In this document: piece after piece, positions 8,494-17,151 of the stretch
How the letters are laid out: each line of letters opens with the position of its first letter
Position numbering within the stretch: position 1 is the stretch's first letter
Made by a program: the position numbers and the translations under genes
The notes under the pieces: model-generated
The model's input: only the letters and a program-made list of their open reading frames with translations
Database searches by the model: none
What the model was told of the DNA's origin: nothing
NCBI GenBank assembly: GCA_017555085.1
Contig: JAFZHD010000002.1
Location: 1 to 50,967, forward strand
Direction of reading: 5' to 3'
Length of the DNA: 50,967 nucleotides
Source: Muribaculaceae bacterium
GTDB taxonomy: Bacteria; Bacteroidota; Bacteroidia; Bacteroidales; Muribaculaceae

Positions 8494-9378
8494 ATGAACA
8501 AATTTATCTATATTCTCGCAATTCCTTTTATCGCTTCATGCACTTCAAGCGTTAACTATGACGCTCAAGGCACTTTTGAAGCCACTGAAGTTACAATATC
8601 GGCCGAAGCAACCGGACGAATCATCAATTTTGACATTCAAGAAGGCGCTACCGTTAAGGCTAATGTACCCATTGGCGCTATTGACAGCACTCAACTTGAC
8701 TTGCAACGCAAGCAACTCAAAGCACAACAATCGGCCTTGTTAAACAGCCGACCAAACAAAGAGAAACAAGTTGCATCACTTCGCCAACAAATAGCCACAC
8801 AACGCATCGAACTACAACGCATTGACAATCTGCTTCGTGACGGAGCCGCCACCCAAAAACAGCACGACGACATAGTTGCACAAATAAAAGTTTTGGAGCA
8901 ACAACTCTCGGCTTCTCTCTCAACCATCGACAACAGCACTGCAAGCATCAACGAAAATGCTGCTGCTCTTGAGGCTCAAATAGCCATGCTTGACGACCGC
9001 ATCACCAAATGCAGCATCAGCGCTTCAATAGACGGCACCGTATTGGTCAAATATGCCGAAGCTGGCGAATTTACTACTGCTGGCAAACCTCTCATGAAGG
9101 TTGCCGACCTCAACAACATCTACTTGCGCGCCTACTTCACTTCAGACCAATTAGCCAATATAAACCTCGGCGATGAAGTCACTGTTACAGCCAATTTTGG
9201 TGGCGACCAACGATATGAATATGCAGGTCGCGTCGCTTGGATTTCATCAAAGAGTGAGTTTACACCTAAAAACATTCAGACTCAAGACTCGCGCGCAAAT
9301 ATGGTATACGCAGTAAAAATCGCTGTCAAGAACGACGGTCGCTTAAAAATAGGACTTGCCGGAGACGTAAATTTATAA
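8494..9378 (+). CDS. HlyD/YbhG-type membrane-fusion lipoprotein
   Basis: The 294-residue periplasmic adaptor links the inner-membrane ABC transporter to the outer-membrane channel. A lipoprotein signal ends with the lipobox IASC (acylated Cys16). A biotinyl-lipoyl-like half (VTISAEATGRIINFDIQEGATV) is followed by a helical hairpin rich in Gln and Leu (about 70-160), the second lipoyl half (ITKCSISASIDGTVLVKYAEAG) and a beta-barrel domain. This order is that of EmrA/YbhG proteins. Lipid anchoring replaces the usual N-terminal membrane helix. Spacing to both neighbours is 3 nt. Confidence 0.91.
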   Translation: MNKFIYILAIPFIASCTSSVNYDAQGTFEATEVTISAEATGRIINFDIQEGATVKANVPIGAIDSTQLDLQRKQLKAQQSALLNSRPNKEKQVASLRQQIATQRIELQRIDNLLRDGAATQKQHDDIVAQIKVLEQQLSASLSTIDNSTASINENAAALEAQIAMLDDRITKCSISASIDGTVLVKYAEAGEFTTAGKPLMKVADLNNIYLRAYFTSDQLANINLGDEVTVTANFGGDQRYEYAGRVAWISSKSEFTPKNIQTQDSRANMVYAVKIAVKNDGRLKIGLAGDVNL

Positions 9379-9381
9379 AAA

Positions 9382-10281
9382 ATGTCAGCCATAGTTGTAG
9401 AAAACATTTCCAAGAGTTTTGGCAAAACGAAGGCTCTTGACAACATCTCGTTTAATGTAAAACGAGGAGAATTGTTTGGCCTTATTGGCCCCGACGGAGC
9501 TGGCAAGACTACGCTTTTCCGCTTGCTTACCACACTATACACACCCGATAGCGGGCGAGCATCGGTTGACGGATTTGACATCGTGAATCAATACCGTTCT
9601 ATTCGCGAGCGTGTGGGATATATGCCTGGACAATTTTCGCTTTACCAAGACCTTACCGTTGAGGAAAATCTAAATTTCTTTGCGGCACTATTTGATAGCA
9701 ATCTCAAAAATTCATATGACCTGATTGCTCCCATCTACCGGCAAATCGAGCCCTTCAAAAACCGCAAAGCAGGCAAACTATCTGGTGGCATGAAACAAAA
9801 ACTAGCACTATCGTGCGCACTCATTCACCACCCGAGCATTCTATTTTTAGATGAGCCAACAACTGGCGTTGATGCTGTTTCCCGAAACGAATTTTGGGAC
9901 ATGCTGTCCGACCTCAAGAACCGAGGCATCACAATTTTGGTTTCAACGCCATACATGGACGAAGCTTCACGATGCAACCGCATTGCTTTGTGCAACGAAG
10001 GGCGCATCATGAGAATTGACACTCCCGACAACATAGTGGCCACTTTTGATTCTGCTCTATATGCCATCAAAGCCGACAACATGTATCAACTCCTATTGTC
10101 GGCACGCAATCAACCAGGCATTACAAATTGCTATCCGTTTGGCGAAACTCACCACTTAGTAGTTGACAACAATTTTGACATAGACAGTTTCAAAACAGCA
10201 CATGCTGACATCAAGGGATTTGACATCATGCCGATGCGGCCCACTATCGAGGACATGTTTATTAAACTAATGAGACAATGA
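9382..10281 (+). CDS. ABC transporter ATPase 1 of the efflux pump (no switch histidine)
   Basis: The 299-residue ATPase corresponds to the first nucleotide-binding domain of YbhF-type drug exporters. Walker A is GPDGAGKT (36-43), the signature is LSGGM (133-137), and Walker B with its Glu is LFLDEPTTGVD (DEPT 157-160). The usual H-loop histidine is replaced: the segment reads STPYMDEA with Pro190 in its place. A C-terminal extension of about 90 residues follows the core. The signature is intact, so this subunit can complete the partner's ATP site, while its own site probably hydrolyses poorly. The stop overlaps the next ATPase start by ATGA, favouring equal synthesis. Confidence 0.9.
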   Translation: MSAIVVENISKSFGKTKALDNISFNVKRGELFGLIGPDGAGKTTLFRLLTTLYTPDSGRASVDGFDIVNQYRSIRERVGYMPGQFSLYQDLTVEENLNFFAALFDSNLKNSYDLIAPIYRQIEPFKNRKAGKLSGGMKQKLALSCALIHHPSILFLDEPTTGVDAVSRNEFWDMLSDLKNRGITILVSTPYMDEASRCNRIALCNEGRIMRIDTPDNIVATFDSALYAIKADNMYQLLLSARNQPGITNCYPFGETHHLVVDNNFDIDSFKTAHADIKGFDIMPMRPTIEDMFIKLMRQ

Positions 10282-11018
10282 ACAACACAGTTATATCGGT
10301 CAAAGGATTAACCAAACGTTTTGGCGATTTCACCGCCGTAAACTGCATCTCGTTTGACGTAAAACGTGGCGAAATCTTCGGATTTTTAGGTGCTAACGGC
10401 GCTGGCAAAACCACTGCTATGCGCATGCTATGTGGGTTAAGTTATCCTACGTCAGGTAGCGGAACTGTTGTAGGATTTGATGTAACTCGCGAAGGCGAAA
10501 AAATAAAACGACACATCGGTTATATGAGTCAACGATTCTCACTCTACAACGACCTTACTGTGTGGGAAAACATCAGATTGTTTGCTGGCATATATGGCCT
10601 TTCAAAAGCAGAGACCATTGAACGCGCCAACGAGATTCTTGCCCGACTTGATATCACATCAGAACGAGACACACTCGTCGGTTCGCTTCCATTGGGATGG
10701 AAACAAAAACTATCGTTTGCCGTAGCAACCATCCATCGTCCCGAATTAGTTTTCCTGGACGAGCCAACAGGCGGAGTTGATCCCATAACACGCCGCCAAT
10801 TCTGGGAAATGATATATGAAGCTGCCGATAACGGAACCTCCATTTTTGTCACCACCCACTACATGGACGAAGCCGAATACTGTTCCAGGGTGTCGATAAT
10901 GGTTGACGGCGAGGTGCGTGCTATTGACACCCCCACCCGTCTTAAAGAACAATTTGCCGCCGAGTCAATGGACGAAGTTTTCCGTATTTTGGCTCGCGGA
11001 GCAAAACGAGGAGATTAA
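10278..11018 (+). CDS. ABC transporter ATPase 2 of the efflux pump (degenerate signature)
   Basis: The 246-residue ATPase matches the second nucleotide-binding domain of YbhF-type exporters. Walker A is GANGAGKT (38-45), Walker B plus catalytic Glu is FLDEPTGGVD (DEPT 161-164), and the H-loop is intact (VTTHYMDEA, His194). The signature LSGGQ is degenerate, reading SLPLGWKQ at 136-143. It thus complements ATPase 1, which has a good signature but no switch histidine. A heterodimer would have one canonical and one degenerate ATP site. In E. coli YbhF the two domains are fused; here they are separate genes overlapping by 4 nt. Confidence 0.92.
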   Translation: MNNTVISVKGLTKRFGDFTAVNCISFDVKRGEIFGFLGANGAGKTTAMRMLCGLSYPTSGSGTVVGFDVTREGEKIKRHIGYMSQRFSLYNDLTVWENIRLFAGIYGLSKAETIERANEILARLDITSERDTLVGSLPLGWKQKLSFAVATIHRPELVFLDEPTGGVDPITRRQFWEMIYEAADNGTSIFVTTHYMDEAEYCSRVSIMVDGEVRAIDTPTRLKEQFAAESMDEVFRILARGAKRGD

Positions 11019-11022
11019 CACT

Positions 11023-12117
11023 ATGAAACAAAAATTTTCATCTTTCATAAAAAAAGAATCACTGCACATTTTGCGCGATGTAAGAACTATGATGATAGTG
11101 CTTCTGATTCCGGTAGTGCTCATGATTCTTTTCGGTTTTGCCATATCAACCGAGGTCAACAATCTCAATGTAGCAATTGTGGCTTCCAATCACAGCGAAA
11201 GCGTGCGGCAAGTAGCCGATAAACTTTCGGCAAACCCCTATTTTTCTTTCTTGGGCTACATCGATAATAGCGATATTGACATAAAACTGCGCAAAGGCGA
11301 GGTTGACGCAATCATTGTATTTGATAAAGACTATGACCGCCTATTGTCCCAGCGTTCTCAAGGCGTTGACACCCCGCCAGCCATTCAATTTATATTTGAC
11401 GCTTCAAACACAAATATCGCGCAAACCGGGGCGGCTTATTTGCAAAATGTCATATCATCTGACCTCACGCATCAAGAGATGCTCAACTTGCATTTGCTTT
11501 ACAATCCACAAATGAAGTCGGCCTACAACTTTGTGCCTGGAATCATGGGGCTCATATTCATATTGATTTGCGCAATGATGACATCGGTTTCTATTGTACG
11601 AGAAAAAGAGGTCGGCACTCTTGAAGTGTTGTTGGTGTCGCCCGTTCGACCCATCAAAATCATTTTGGCCAAAATGGTGCCTTATTTTCTGATTTCATGC
11701 ATTAATCTTGCCACAATCCTCCTCATTGCACGCTATCTGCTTGATGTGCCAATGAGCGGTGGTATGGGTGGCATTATCACAATATCCATCATATATCTCA
11801 TTCTCTCACTCATGCTCGGATTACTTATCTCAACCATAGCCTCTTCTCAAGTTATCGCTTTGCTTGTGTCGGCAATGGTGATGATGTTACCCATGATGAT
11901 GCTTTCAGGGATGGTATTCCCTATTGAAAACTTGCCAACAGTATTAAAGCCGCTCCCATATATCGTACCAGCCCGATGGTATATTGAAGCCATTCGCAAA
12001 CTGATGATTATGGGGCTTCCGTTCTCGGCTGTGCTAAAAGAAGTTGGCATACTTATTTTTATGACATTTGCCTTTATGGGCATAGCACTCAAAAACTTCA
12101 AAAACCGACTTGAATAA
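11023..12117 (+). CDS. ABC-2 type permease, first of two (YbhS/YbhR-like)
   Basis: The 364-residue inner-membrane protein has one N-terminal helix (about 25-45), a large periplasmic domain (about 45-175), and five helices in the C-terminal half, with IVREKEVGTLEVLLVSPVRP and SGMVFPIENLP, the ABC2_membrane_3 pattern. It should form a heterodimeric channel with the next gene product, driven by the two ATPases. The start is set at ATG 11023, 4 nt after the ATPase 2 stop; an open frame extends upstream but overlaps that gene in another frame and is unlikely to be used. The stop is directly followed by the next start codon. Confidence 0.9.
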   Translation: MKQKFSSFIKKESLHILRDVRTMMIVLLIPVVLMILFGFAISTEVNNLNVAIVASNHSESVRQVADKLSANPYFSFLGYIDNSDIDIKLRKGEVDAIIVFDKDYDRLLSQRSQGVDTPPAIQFIFDASNTNIAQTGAAYLQNVISSDLTHQEMLNLHLLYNPQMKSAYNFVPGIMGLIFILICAMMTSVSIVREKEVGTLEVLLVSPVRPIKIILAKMVPYFLISCINLATILLIARYLLDVPMSGGMGGIITISIIYLILSLMLGLLISTIASSQVIALLVSAMVMMLPMMMLSGMVFPIENLPTVLKPLPYIVPARWYIEAIRKLMIMGLPFSAVLKEVGILIFMTFAFMGIALKNFKNRLE

Positions 12118-13224
12118 ATGATGAGACAACTATACATATTAATACAAAAAGAGTTTATTCAGATATTCCGCAACCCTTTGTTGCCTAAACTCATCATCAT
12201 CTTCCCTATTATGGTTATGTTGGTAATGCCATGGGTAACAACTATGGACGTACGCAATGTCGGCGTAACCATAATCGATGAAGATTGCTCCTCTTTGTCA
12301 CGCCACATCATAAGCGACATTCGTGCCGCCGAATATTTCTCGCTCAACGACAATGTGAAGACCCACAATGAAGCTCTGACCCTTTTGGAAGACTGCAAAG
12401 TTGACGCAATCGTGCTGATTCCACGGCACTTTGAGCGCGACCTGTTGAGTCAAGACCCACAAAAGTTAGACATTTCAGCCAACGCTGTAAATGCGACTAA
12501 AGGCATGTTGGGCAGCCAATACCTGATTCTGACAATAGGTTCTACGCTTTCAAATTACAACAACCATTTGACTGCCGCCAAAACATCTGACTTGATAGTC
12601 ATTCAGAATCGTTTTAATCCGACGCTTAATTATCGTCATTTGATGATACCCGCGCTCATGATTATGCTTTTGATTTTGATTTGTGGATTCCTTTCGGCTA
12701 TTAACATCGTATCAGAAAAAGAAAACGGAACTATCGAGCAGATAAATGTAACTCCTATCGGCAAAGTCACCTTTATTTTGGCCAAACTTATTCCATTTTG
12801 GTTTATCGGTTTATTTGTAGTTTCTATCGCGATGATTGTTGCATGGGCTGTCTATGATCTGTCGCCCACGGGCTCTTTGGGTAGCATTTACTTGGCTACA
12901 ATACTATTTATTCTCGGTTTCTCAGGATTTGGTGTTTCAGTAGCAAACCTTTCTGACAACATTCAGCAAACAATGTTTGTGATGTTTTTCTTCATCATCA
13001 TATTCGTATTGTTAAGCGGTTTGCTCACACCCATCAGTTCAATGCCCGAATGGGCACAAAACTTCACCACCATTTTGCCTCCTCGCTACTATATTGACAT
13101 CATGCGTGCAGTATATCTTAAAGGCAGCACTATTGCCGATTTGTGGCCCAACTTTGTTGCATTGGGTGTGTTTGTAATCGTTTTCAACGCCCTCGCCGCC
13201 TTCACTTATAAAAAGCAATCATAA
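12118..13224 (+). CDS. ABC-2 type permease, second of two
   Basis: The 368-residue protein has the same layout as its neighbour: an N-terminal helix after LIQKEFIQIFRNPLLPK, a periplasmic domain, and a cluster of helices with IVSEKENGTIEQINVTPIGK and LLSGLLTPISSMPEW. The EKExGTxExxxVTP region is the cytoplasmic coupling helix contacting the ATPases. It immediately follows the first permease with no gap and ends the operon. The two permeases are diverged rather than recent duplicates, as in YbhS and YbhR. No clear terminator is visible before the convergent aminotransferase gene. Confidence 0.9.
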   Translation: MMRQLYILIQKEFIQIFRNPLLPKLIIIFPIMVMLVMPWVTTMDVRNVGVTIIDEDCSSLSRHIISDIRAAEYFSLNDNVKTHNEALTLLEDCKVDAIVLIPRHFERDLLSQDPQKLDISANAVNATKGMLGSQYLILTIGSTLSNYNNHLTAAKTSDLIVIQNRFNPTLNYRHLMIPALMIMLLILICGFLSAINIVSEKENGTIEQINVTPIGKVTFILAKLIPFWFIGLFVVSIAMIVAWAVYDLSPTGSLGSIYLATILFILGFSGFGVSVANLSDNIQQTMFVMFFFIIIFVLLSGLLTPISSMPEWAQNFTTILPPRYYIDIMRAVYLKGSTIADLWPNFVALGVFVIVFNALAAFTYKKQS

Positions 13225-13297
13225 CGAACCAGACACAAAATCTGCGTCAATGGGGACTGCAATAGCAAGCATTTTAGAAAATGTTCCTTTTATCTTT

Positions 13298-14428
13298 TCA
13301 GCATTGCTTATATCCGTTTATGATGGCGGCTATTTCAGCAGCTGCGGTGGGGCTTGTGCAACGGGTGATGGGTAGGCTCACCACTTGTGCCGCAATTTTT
13401 TCGGCTATGGGCAGCGGCAAATGTGCATATTGGGCATAACATGGTTGTCGATGTGGCGCTATGGGATAATGTATTCCGGTCTCAACACCATGCTCGGCCA
13501 AATAAGAGCGGAACGCCTCGCGATTTTCAACTCTCACCACATATTGATGCCACACCTGCTCATTGGCCTCGCGGCGCAATGGCTTAATTACCAAATCGTT
13601 GTTTATCTTGGCATCATATATATCGGCCAAATGCTGACGATGTTCGTTTTCTTCATCCAAATATGGCAATTTGACATTTAATATCGCCGCTTGCATAGGG
13701 TCAAGACGGCAGTTGAGTCCGGCATAATCGTTCTGATATTGCACGCTGCTGCCATAGTTGCGCAACGACTTCACGACCTGCGCCAACTGCTCATCTTGGG
13801 TTACTACCGCTCCGGCATCGCCCAATGCTCCGACATTTTTTGTGGGGTAAAAACTTATTCCGGCTGCATCGCCGAGACCGCCGGTTGTGCGAGTGCCATA
13901 CAATCCATCGACAAGCGCTGTCGCGCCAATGGCTTGTGCATTATCCTCTACAATTTTAAGGTTATATTTGCGGGCTACCTCAACGAGTTTCTCATCCCAA
14001 CACACGCGACCATAAAGATGTACAGGCATAATGGCTCGGGTGCGGGGCGTAATGGCTTGTTCTATGAGATTGGTGTCAAGGTTATATGTTGCCAAATCGG
14101 GCTCGACAAACACGGGCACCAAACCGTTGTCGGTCACCGCAAGCACCGATGCTATATAGGTGTCGGCCGGCACAATCACCTCATCGCCGGGAGCCATCGC
14201 CCCCATTTCGATATAGGCGCGGAATATGAGTCGCAGTGCATCAAGGCCATTGCTCACACCAACAACCGCTTTGGCTTGGCAGATGTCGGCCAAACTGCTT
14301 TCGAGTTGCTCGACCTCGCGACCACCTATATAACGGCCGCTGTCAACAACACGACACACAGCCTCTTTGATGTCTGGCGCATATTGGCGGTTGATTTCTC
14401 CTAAATCAAGAAATGTATATTGTTTCAT
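13298..14428 (-). CDS. DegT/DnrJ/EryC1/StrS-family sugar aminotransferase (FdtB-like)
   Basis: This PLP enzyme of 376 residues is expected to aminate a nucleotide-linked keto-deoxysugar, using glutamate as donor. The PLP lysine is K197 in FYPTKNVGALGDAG; other family stretches are VGVSNGLDALRL (57-68), EVIVPADTYIAS and NAQAIGA. It is the last gene after two 3,4-ketoisomerase-like cupins, the arrangement seen in dTDP-3-amino-3,6-dideoxyhexose pathways (FdtA-FdtB). Gap to the upstream cupin gene is 9 nt. The exact product sugar cannot be read from the sequence. No N-acetyltransferase gene follows. Confidence 0.88.
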   Translation of the reverse strand: MKQYTFLDLGEINRQYAPDIKEAVCRVVDSGRYIGGREVEQLESSLADICQAKAVVGVSNGLDALRLIFRAYIEMGAMAPGDEVIVPADTYIASVLAVTDNGLVPVFVEPDLATYNLDTNLIEQAITPRTRAIMPVHLYGRVCWDEKLVEVARKYNLKIVEDNAQAIGATALVDGLYGTRTTGGLGDAAGISFYPTKNVGALGDAGAVVTQDEQLAQVVKSLRNYGSSVQYQNDYAGLNCRLDPMQAAILNVKLPYLDEENEHRQHLADIYDAKINNDLVIKPLRREANEQVWHQYVVRVENREAFRSYLAEHGVETGIHYPIAPHRQPCYAQYAHLPLPIAEKIAAQVVSLPITRCTSPTAAAEIAAIINGYKQC

Positions 14429-14437
14429 TATCAGTTG

Positions 14438-14878
14438 CTATTTATTGCGTTTTGATGCTGTCAAAGCCAAAAACTCATCATACTCGCGCACATAGTCATC
14501 TTCGCTATAACACTCCGATGTAAGCACCAAGCACACCGATCCCGACGAGAAATTATCAAGATTACGCCACACTCCTGCTGGAATATAAAGCGCCCTATAT
14601 GGTCTGTTGAGACTGAATGTGTGGGTTTCGCAACCATCGGTCAGTGTCACATCAAAACTACCACTCGCAGCCACAATAAGCTCCTCTCCTTTGTGGTGAC
14701 TATGTCCGCCACGAACTGTATCTCCCGGCACATCATAAAGATAAAACACCCGTTTTACCTCAAATGGGTACTCTTGTGAGTTCTCAACAAATGACAAAGA
14801 GCCGTTCTCGTGACGATGACGAGCTAATTCTATCATTTTACAATCACTCAACCTTGATATAGCGTGTTTATTCTCCAT
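14438..14878 (-). CDS. FdtA/QdtA-like sugar 3,4-ketoisomerase, paralogue with two cupin His
   Basis: The 146-residue cupin resembles dTDP-4-keto-6-deoxyglucose 3,4-ketoisomerases, which move the keto group from C4 to C3 before amination. The conserved loop reads RGGHSHHKGEE, with His59 and His61 in the positions of the two active-site histidines known from FdtA. FYLYDVPG and YIPAGVWRNLDNFSSGSV are further family stretches. Its first codons overlap the end of the next cupin gene by 11 nt, indicating translational coupling. A DegT aminotransferase follows 9 nt downstream. Of the pair this one looks more likely to be catalytically complete. Confidence 0.83.
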   Translation of the reverse strand: MENKHAISRLSDCKMIELARHRHENGSLSFVENSQEYPFEVKRVFYLYDVPGDTVRGGHSHHKGEELIVAASGSFDVTLTDGCETHTFSLNRPYRALYIPAGVWRNLDNFSSGSVCLVLTSECYSEDDYVREYDEFLALTASKRNK

Positions 14879-15281
14879 TGCCTAATAATTGCTTATACTG
14901 TTCATAATCACGAATATAATCATCGGGACTATACAATGTCGACGACAACACCATTGCAACAGCATTGGTCGAGAAGTTATCAATCTCGCGCCAAGTCATG
15001 GGCGGCACATACAGCCCGTAATACGACCGGCTCAAATGAAAGCGTTTTTTCTCCACACCGTCGTTCAGCACCACATCAAAACTTCCCGAGAGAGCCACAA
15101 TAAACTCCTCTTGGGTGCGAAATGCATGGCCATCGCGATTGCGACCGCCGGGCACATCATATATCCAATAGGCGCGCTTTATATCAAACGGAATTTGGTC
15201 GCTGTTTTGTATAAACGACAAGTTTCCGCGTGCATCACACACCTTGGGCAATTCTATCAATCGTGCTTGACTTAACGACAT
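14868..15281 (-). CDS. FdtA/QdtA-like sugar 3,4-ketoisomerase, paralogue lacking the second His
   Basis: The 137-residue cupin is clearly a paralogue of the downstream protein: NLSFIQNSDQIPFDIKRAY and WIYDVPGG align with the same stretches there. The key loop reads RDGHAFRTQEE, so His52 is kept but the second His is Phe54. This variant could bind the same substrate with altered chemistry, form mixed oligomers with the other copy, or make the C4-epimeric sugar. It begins 3 nt after the acyl-CoA ligase gene. Family assignment is firm, activity is not. Confidence 0.8.
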   Translation of the reverse strand: MSLSQARLIELPKVCDARGNLSFIQNSDQIPFDIKRAYWIYDVPGGRNRDGHAFRTQEEFIVALSGSFDVVLNDGVEKKRFHLSRSYYGLYVPPMTWREIDNFSTNAVAMVLSSTLYSPDDYIRDYEQYKQLLGNGE

Positions 15282-15284
15282 AAC

Positions 15285-16955
15285 TTATTGATATTTATAG
15301 CGTTTAATTGAGCGTTTGGGCGTTTTTTCAAACTCGTTTGCCACCAACTGAATGCGGTCAATTTTTTCATATGGAGCAACAAGTTTGTTCAACTCTGTGC
15401 GAACGCGCTCCATAACTTCGGGCAACGCGTCGGTCGTAATGCCGCCCTCGTCCATCTCGTCATAATTGGGGTATACCAATGCCACAAGATGCTTGCCGCG
15501 TTCCACAACAAGACTTTCGCCCACATAGAGCATATTATTGAGTTTTGCCTCGATTTCTTCGGGGTAGATATTCTGACCGTTGGAGGTCAAAATCATTGTT
15601 TTATAACGGCCTTTGATAAAGATAGTGCCGTCGGCGCTGCGAGTACCCATATCGCCTGTGTGCAACCAGCCCTCGCTGTCAATAACCTCGGCTGTTGCGT
15701 CGGGACGTTTGTAATAACCCTTCATCACATTCTCGCCGCGAACACATATTTCGCCGGGAATATTTTCGGGGTCGGGGCTATCTATACGGGTTTCCATAAT
15801 GGGCAATGTGCGGCCCGATGACAGACATTGGAACTGTCGCCAAGGGGTGTGGCTAATGAGCGGACCACACTCGGTCATGCCATAGCCAACGGTAAAGGGA
15901 AACTTGATGCGGTGCAAGAAATCTTCAACCTCATGATTGAGCGGAGCACCGCCAATGATAACCTCTTCAAACTCGCCTCCAAAGGCCTCAACGAGTCGGC
16001 GACGAATGCGCGCACAAATGGCCGCGTCCAAGAACGGAATAGCCAATGCCCAACGCATTGCCTGCGTGGTTATCATGGGTAATATCTGATTACGATATAT
16101 TTTCTCGATTACAAGCGGCACGCAAAGCACCAAATTGGGACGCACTTCGCTCATGGCTTTGAGCAACAATTTAGGCGACGGCAATCGGCCAAACAGCGTG
16201 ACGTGTGAGCCAACAGCCAAGGGAGTCAGCAAGTCAAACGCACAGCCGTAGGCATGGGCCAAAGGCAAGAACGACAAACATTTTGAGCCTGAATAGTGCA
16301 AGCGCGACTTGATGCCGTAAACCACATTGCCACACAAGTTATTGAGCGTGAGCATTACGCCCTTTGAAAAACCTGTTGTGCCCGAGGTGTAATTGATTAC
16401 CGCAAGCGAGTCGGGCGGCAACTGCGGATACACCACATATTTAGACTCAAACTCTTCGCCATATTTTTCCTTAAACAGTTGGGGTATGTTGGCATATATT
16501 TTGGCAACCACATCAGCCGGAGCATCGTCTACATCGCGCTCGGCAAGCACCGATTTGCTTTCAAGCGAAAACGCCGCTTTAATTCGGGGCATTTTCTCAA
16601 ACTCAAATGTTTCCCACAAATTGTTTGAAACAAACAGCAATTCGGCATCAGAGTGGTTGATAATGTGTTGTGCATCTTGCGGGTTAAACTCCTGCAACAC
16701 CGGCACAATCACTGCGCCATAAGTGATTGTTGACATAAACACAGTCACCCATGTGGTGGTGTTTTTGCCCATCAGCGCAATTTTGTCGCCGGGTTTGATG
16801 CCCAACTGCCCAAACAGCAAATGATAATGAGCAACGGCCTTGGCAAAGTCGCCATAGGTCATTGTCTCCTTAGTTATATAATCGGTTAATGCCGGCAGTG
16901 ACCAATGGTCTTTGAAACTATCTGCATATATTGACAATAAGTTCTCTTTGAGCAT
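15285..16955 (-). CDS. AMP-dependent long-chain acyl-CoA ligase
   Basis: The 556-residue enzyme of the ANL superfamily activates a carboxylic acid with ATP and transfers the acyl group to CoA. The P-loop is NYTSGTTGFSKGVML (near residue 190), followed by VGYGMTECGPLIS (A5), GWLHTGDMG (A7) and IFIKGRYKTMILTSNGQNIYP (A8-like). The C-terminal catalytic Lys lies in KTPKRSIKR. Length and motifs fit long-chain FadD-type ligases rather than acetyl-CoA synthetase. It is the first gene of the operon with the sugar-modifying enzymes; it may supply acyl-CoA for N- or O-acylating that sugar, or serve general lipid recycling. Confidence 0.9.
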   Translation of the reverse strand: MLKENLLSIYADSFKDHWSLPALTDYITKETMTYGDFAKAVAHYHLLFGQLGIKPGDKIALMGKNTTTWVTVFMSTITYGAVIVPVLQEFNPQDAQHIINHSDAELLFVSNNLWETFEFEKMPRIKAAFSLESKSVLAERDVDDAPADVVAKIYANIPQLFKEKYGEEFESKYVVYPQLPPDSLAVINYTSGTTGFSKGVMLTLNNLCGNVVYGIKSRLHYSGSKCLSFLPLAHAYGCAFDLLTPLAVGSHVTLFGRLPSPKLLLKAMSEVRPNLVLCVPLVIEKIYRNQILPMITTQAMRWALAIPFLDAAICARIRRRLVEAFGGEFEEVIIGGAPLNHEVEDFLHRIKFPFTVGYGMTECGPLISHTPWRQFQCLSSGRTLPIMETRIDSPDPENIPGEICVRGENVMKGYYKRPDATAEVIDSEGWLHTGDMGTRSADGTIFIKGRYKTMILTSNGQNIYPEEIEAKLNNMLYVGESLVVERGKHLVALVYPNYDEMDEGGITTDALPEVMERVRTELNKLVAPYEKIDRIQLVANEFEKTPKRSIKRYKYQ

Positions 16956-17151
16956 GTTATCTGTTTTTTAAGTTTTTCATCGCAAGATTTAATCGGGCCG
17001 CTACAATCTTGCTTCCAAAACCGAAACGGCCATCTTATGCCTTACAACTACAAAGAAAACAAATATCTGATGATTATGCAAATTTTTCATTGTCTAAATG
17101 CACAAATCACCACTATTTGTGCAATTTTTGCAAACCGACAAGACCACACTC
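16956..17151. other. Upstream region of the acyl-CoA ligase operon
   Basis: No gene is visible. An 8-bp inverted repeat GCAAGATT/AATCTTGC (16982-16989 and 17005-17012, 15-nt loop) lies in the probable leader of the minus-strand operon. A convincing -7 box was not found; CAAATATC at 17060-17067 is a one-mismatch candidate. Confidence 0.35.

Noticed and set aside
13270..13283. CATTTT-AG-AAAATG palindrome between convergent genes
   Set aside because: A stem with a two-base loop and AT-rich arms is not a credible terminator, and no T run follows.
13691..14404. Long open frame opposite the aminotransferase gene
   Set aside because: Composition is low-complexity His/Cys/Ile and it mirrors the real gene; no coding evidence.
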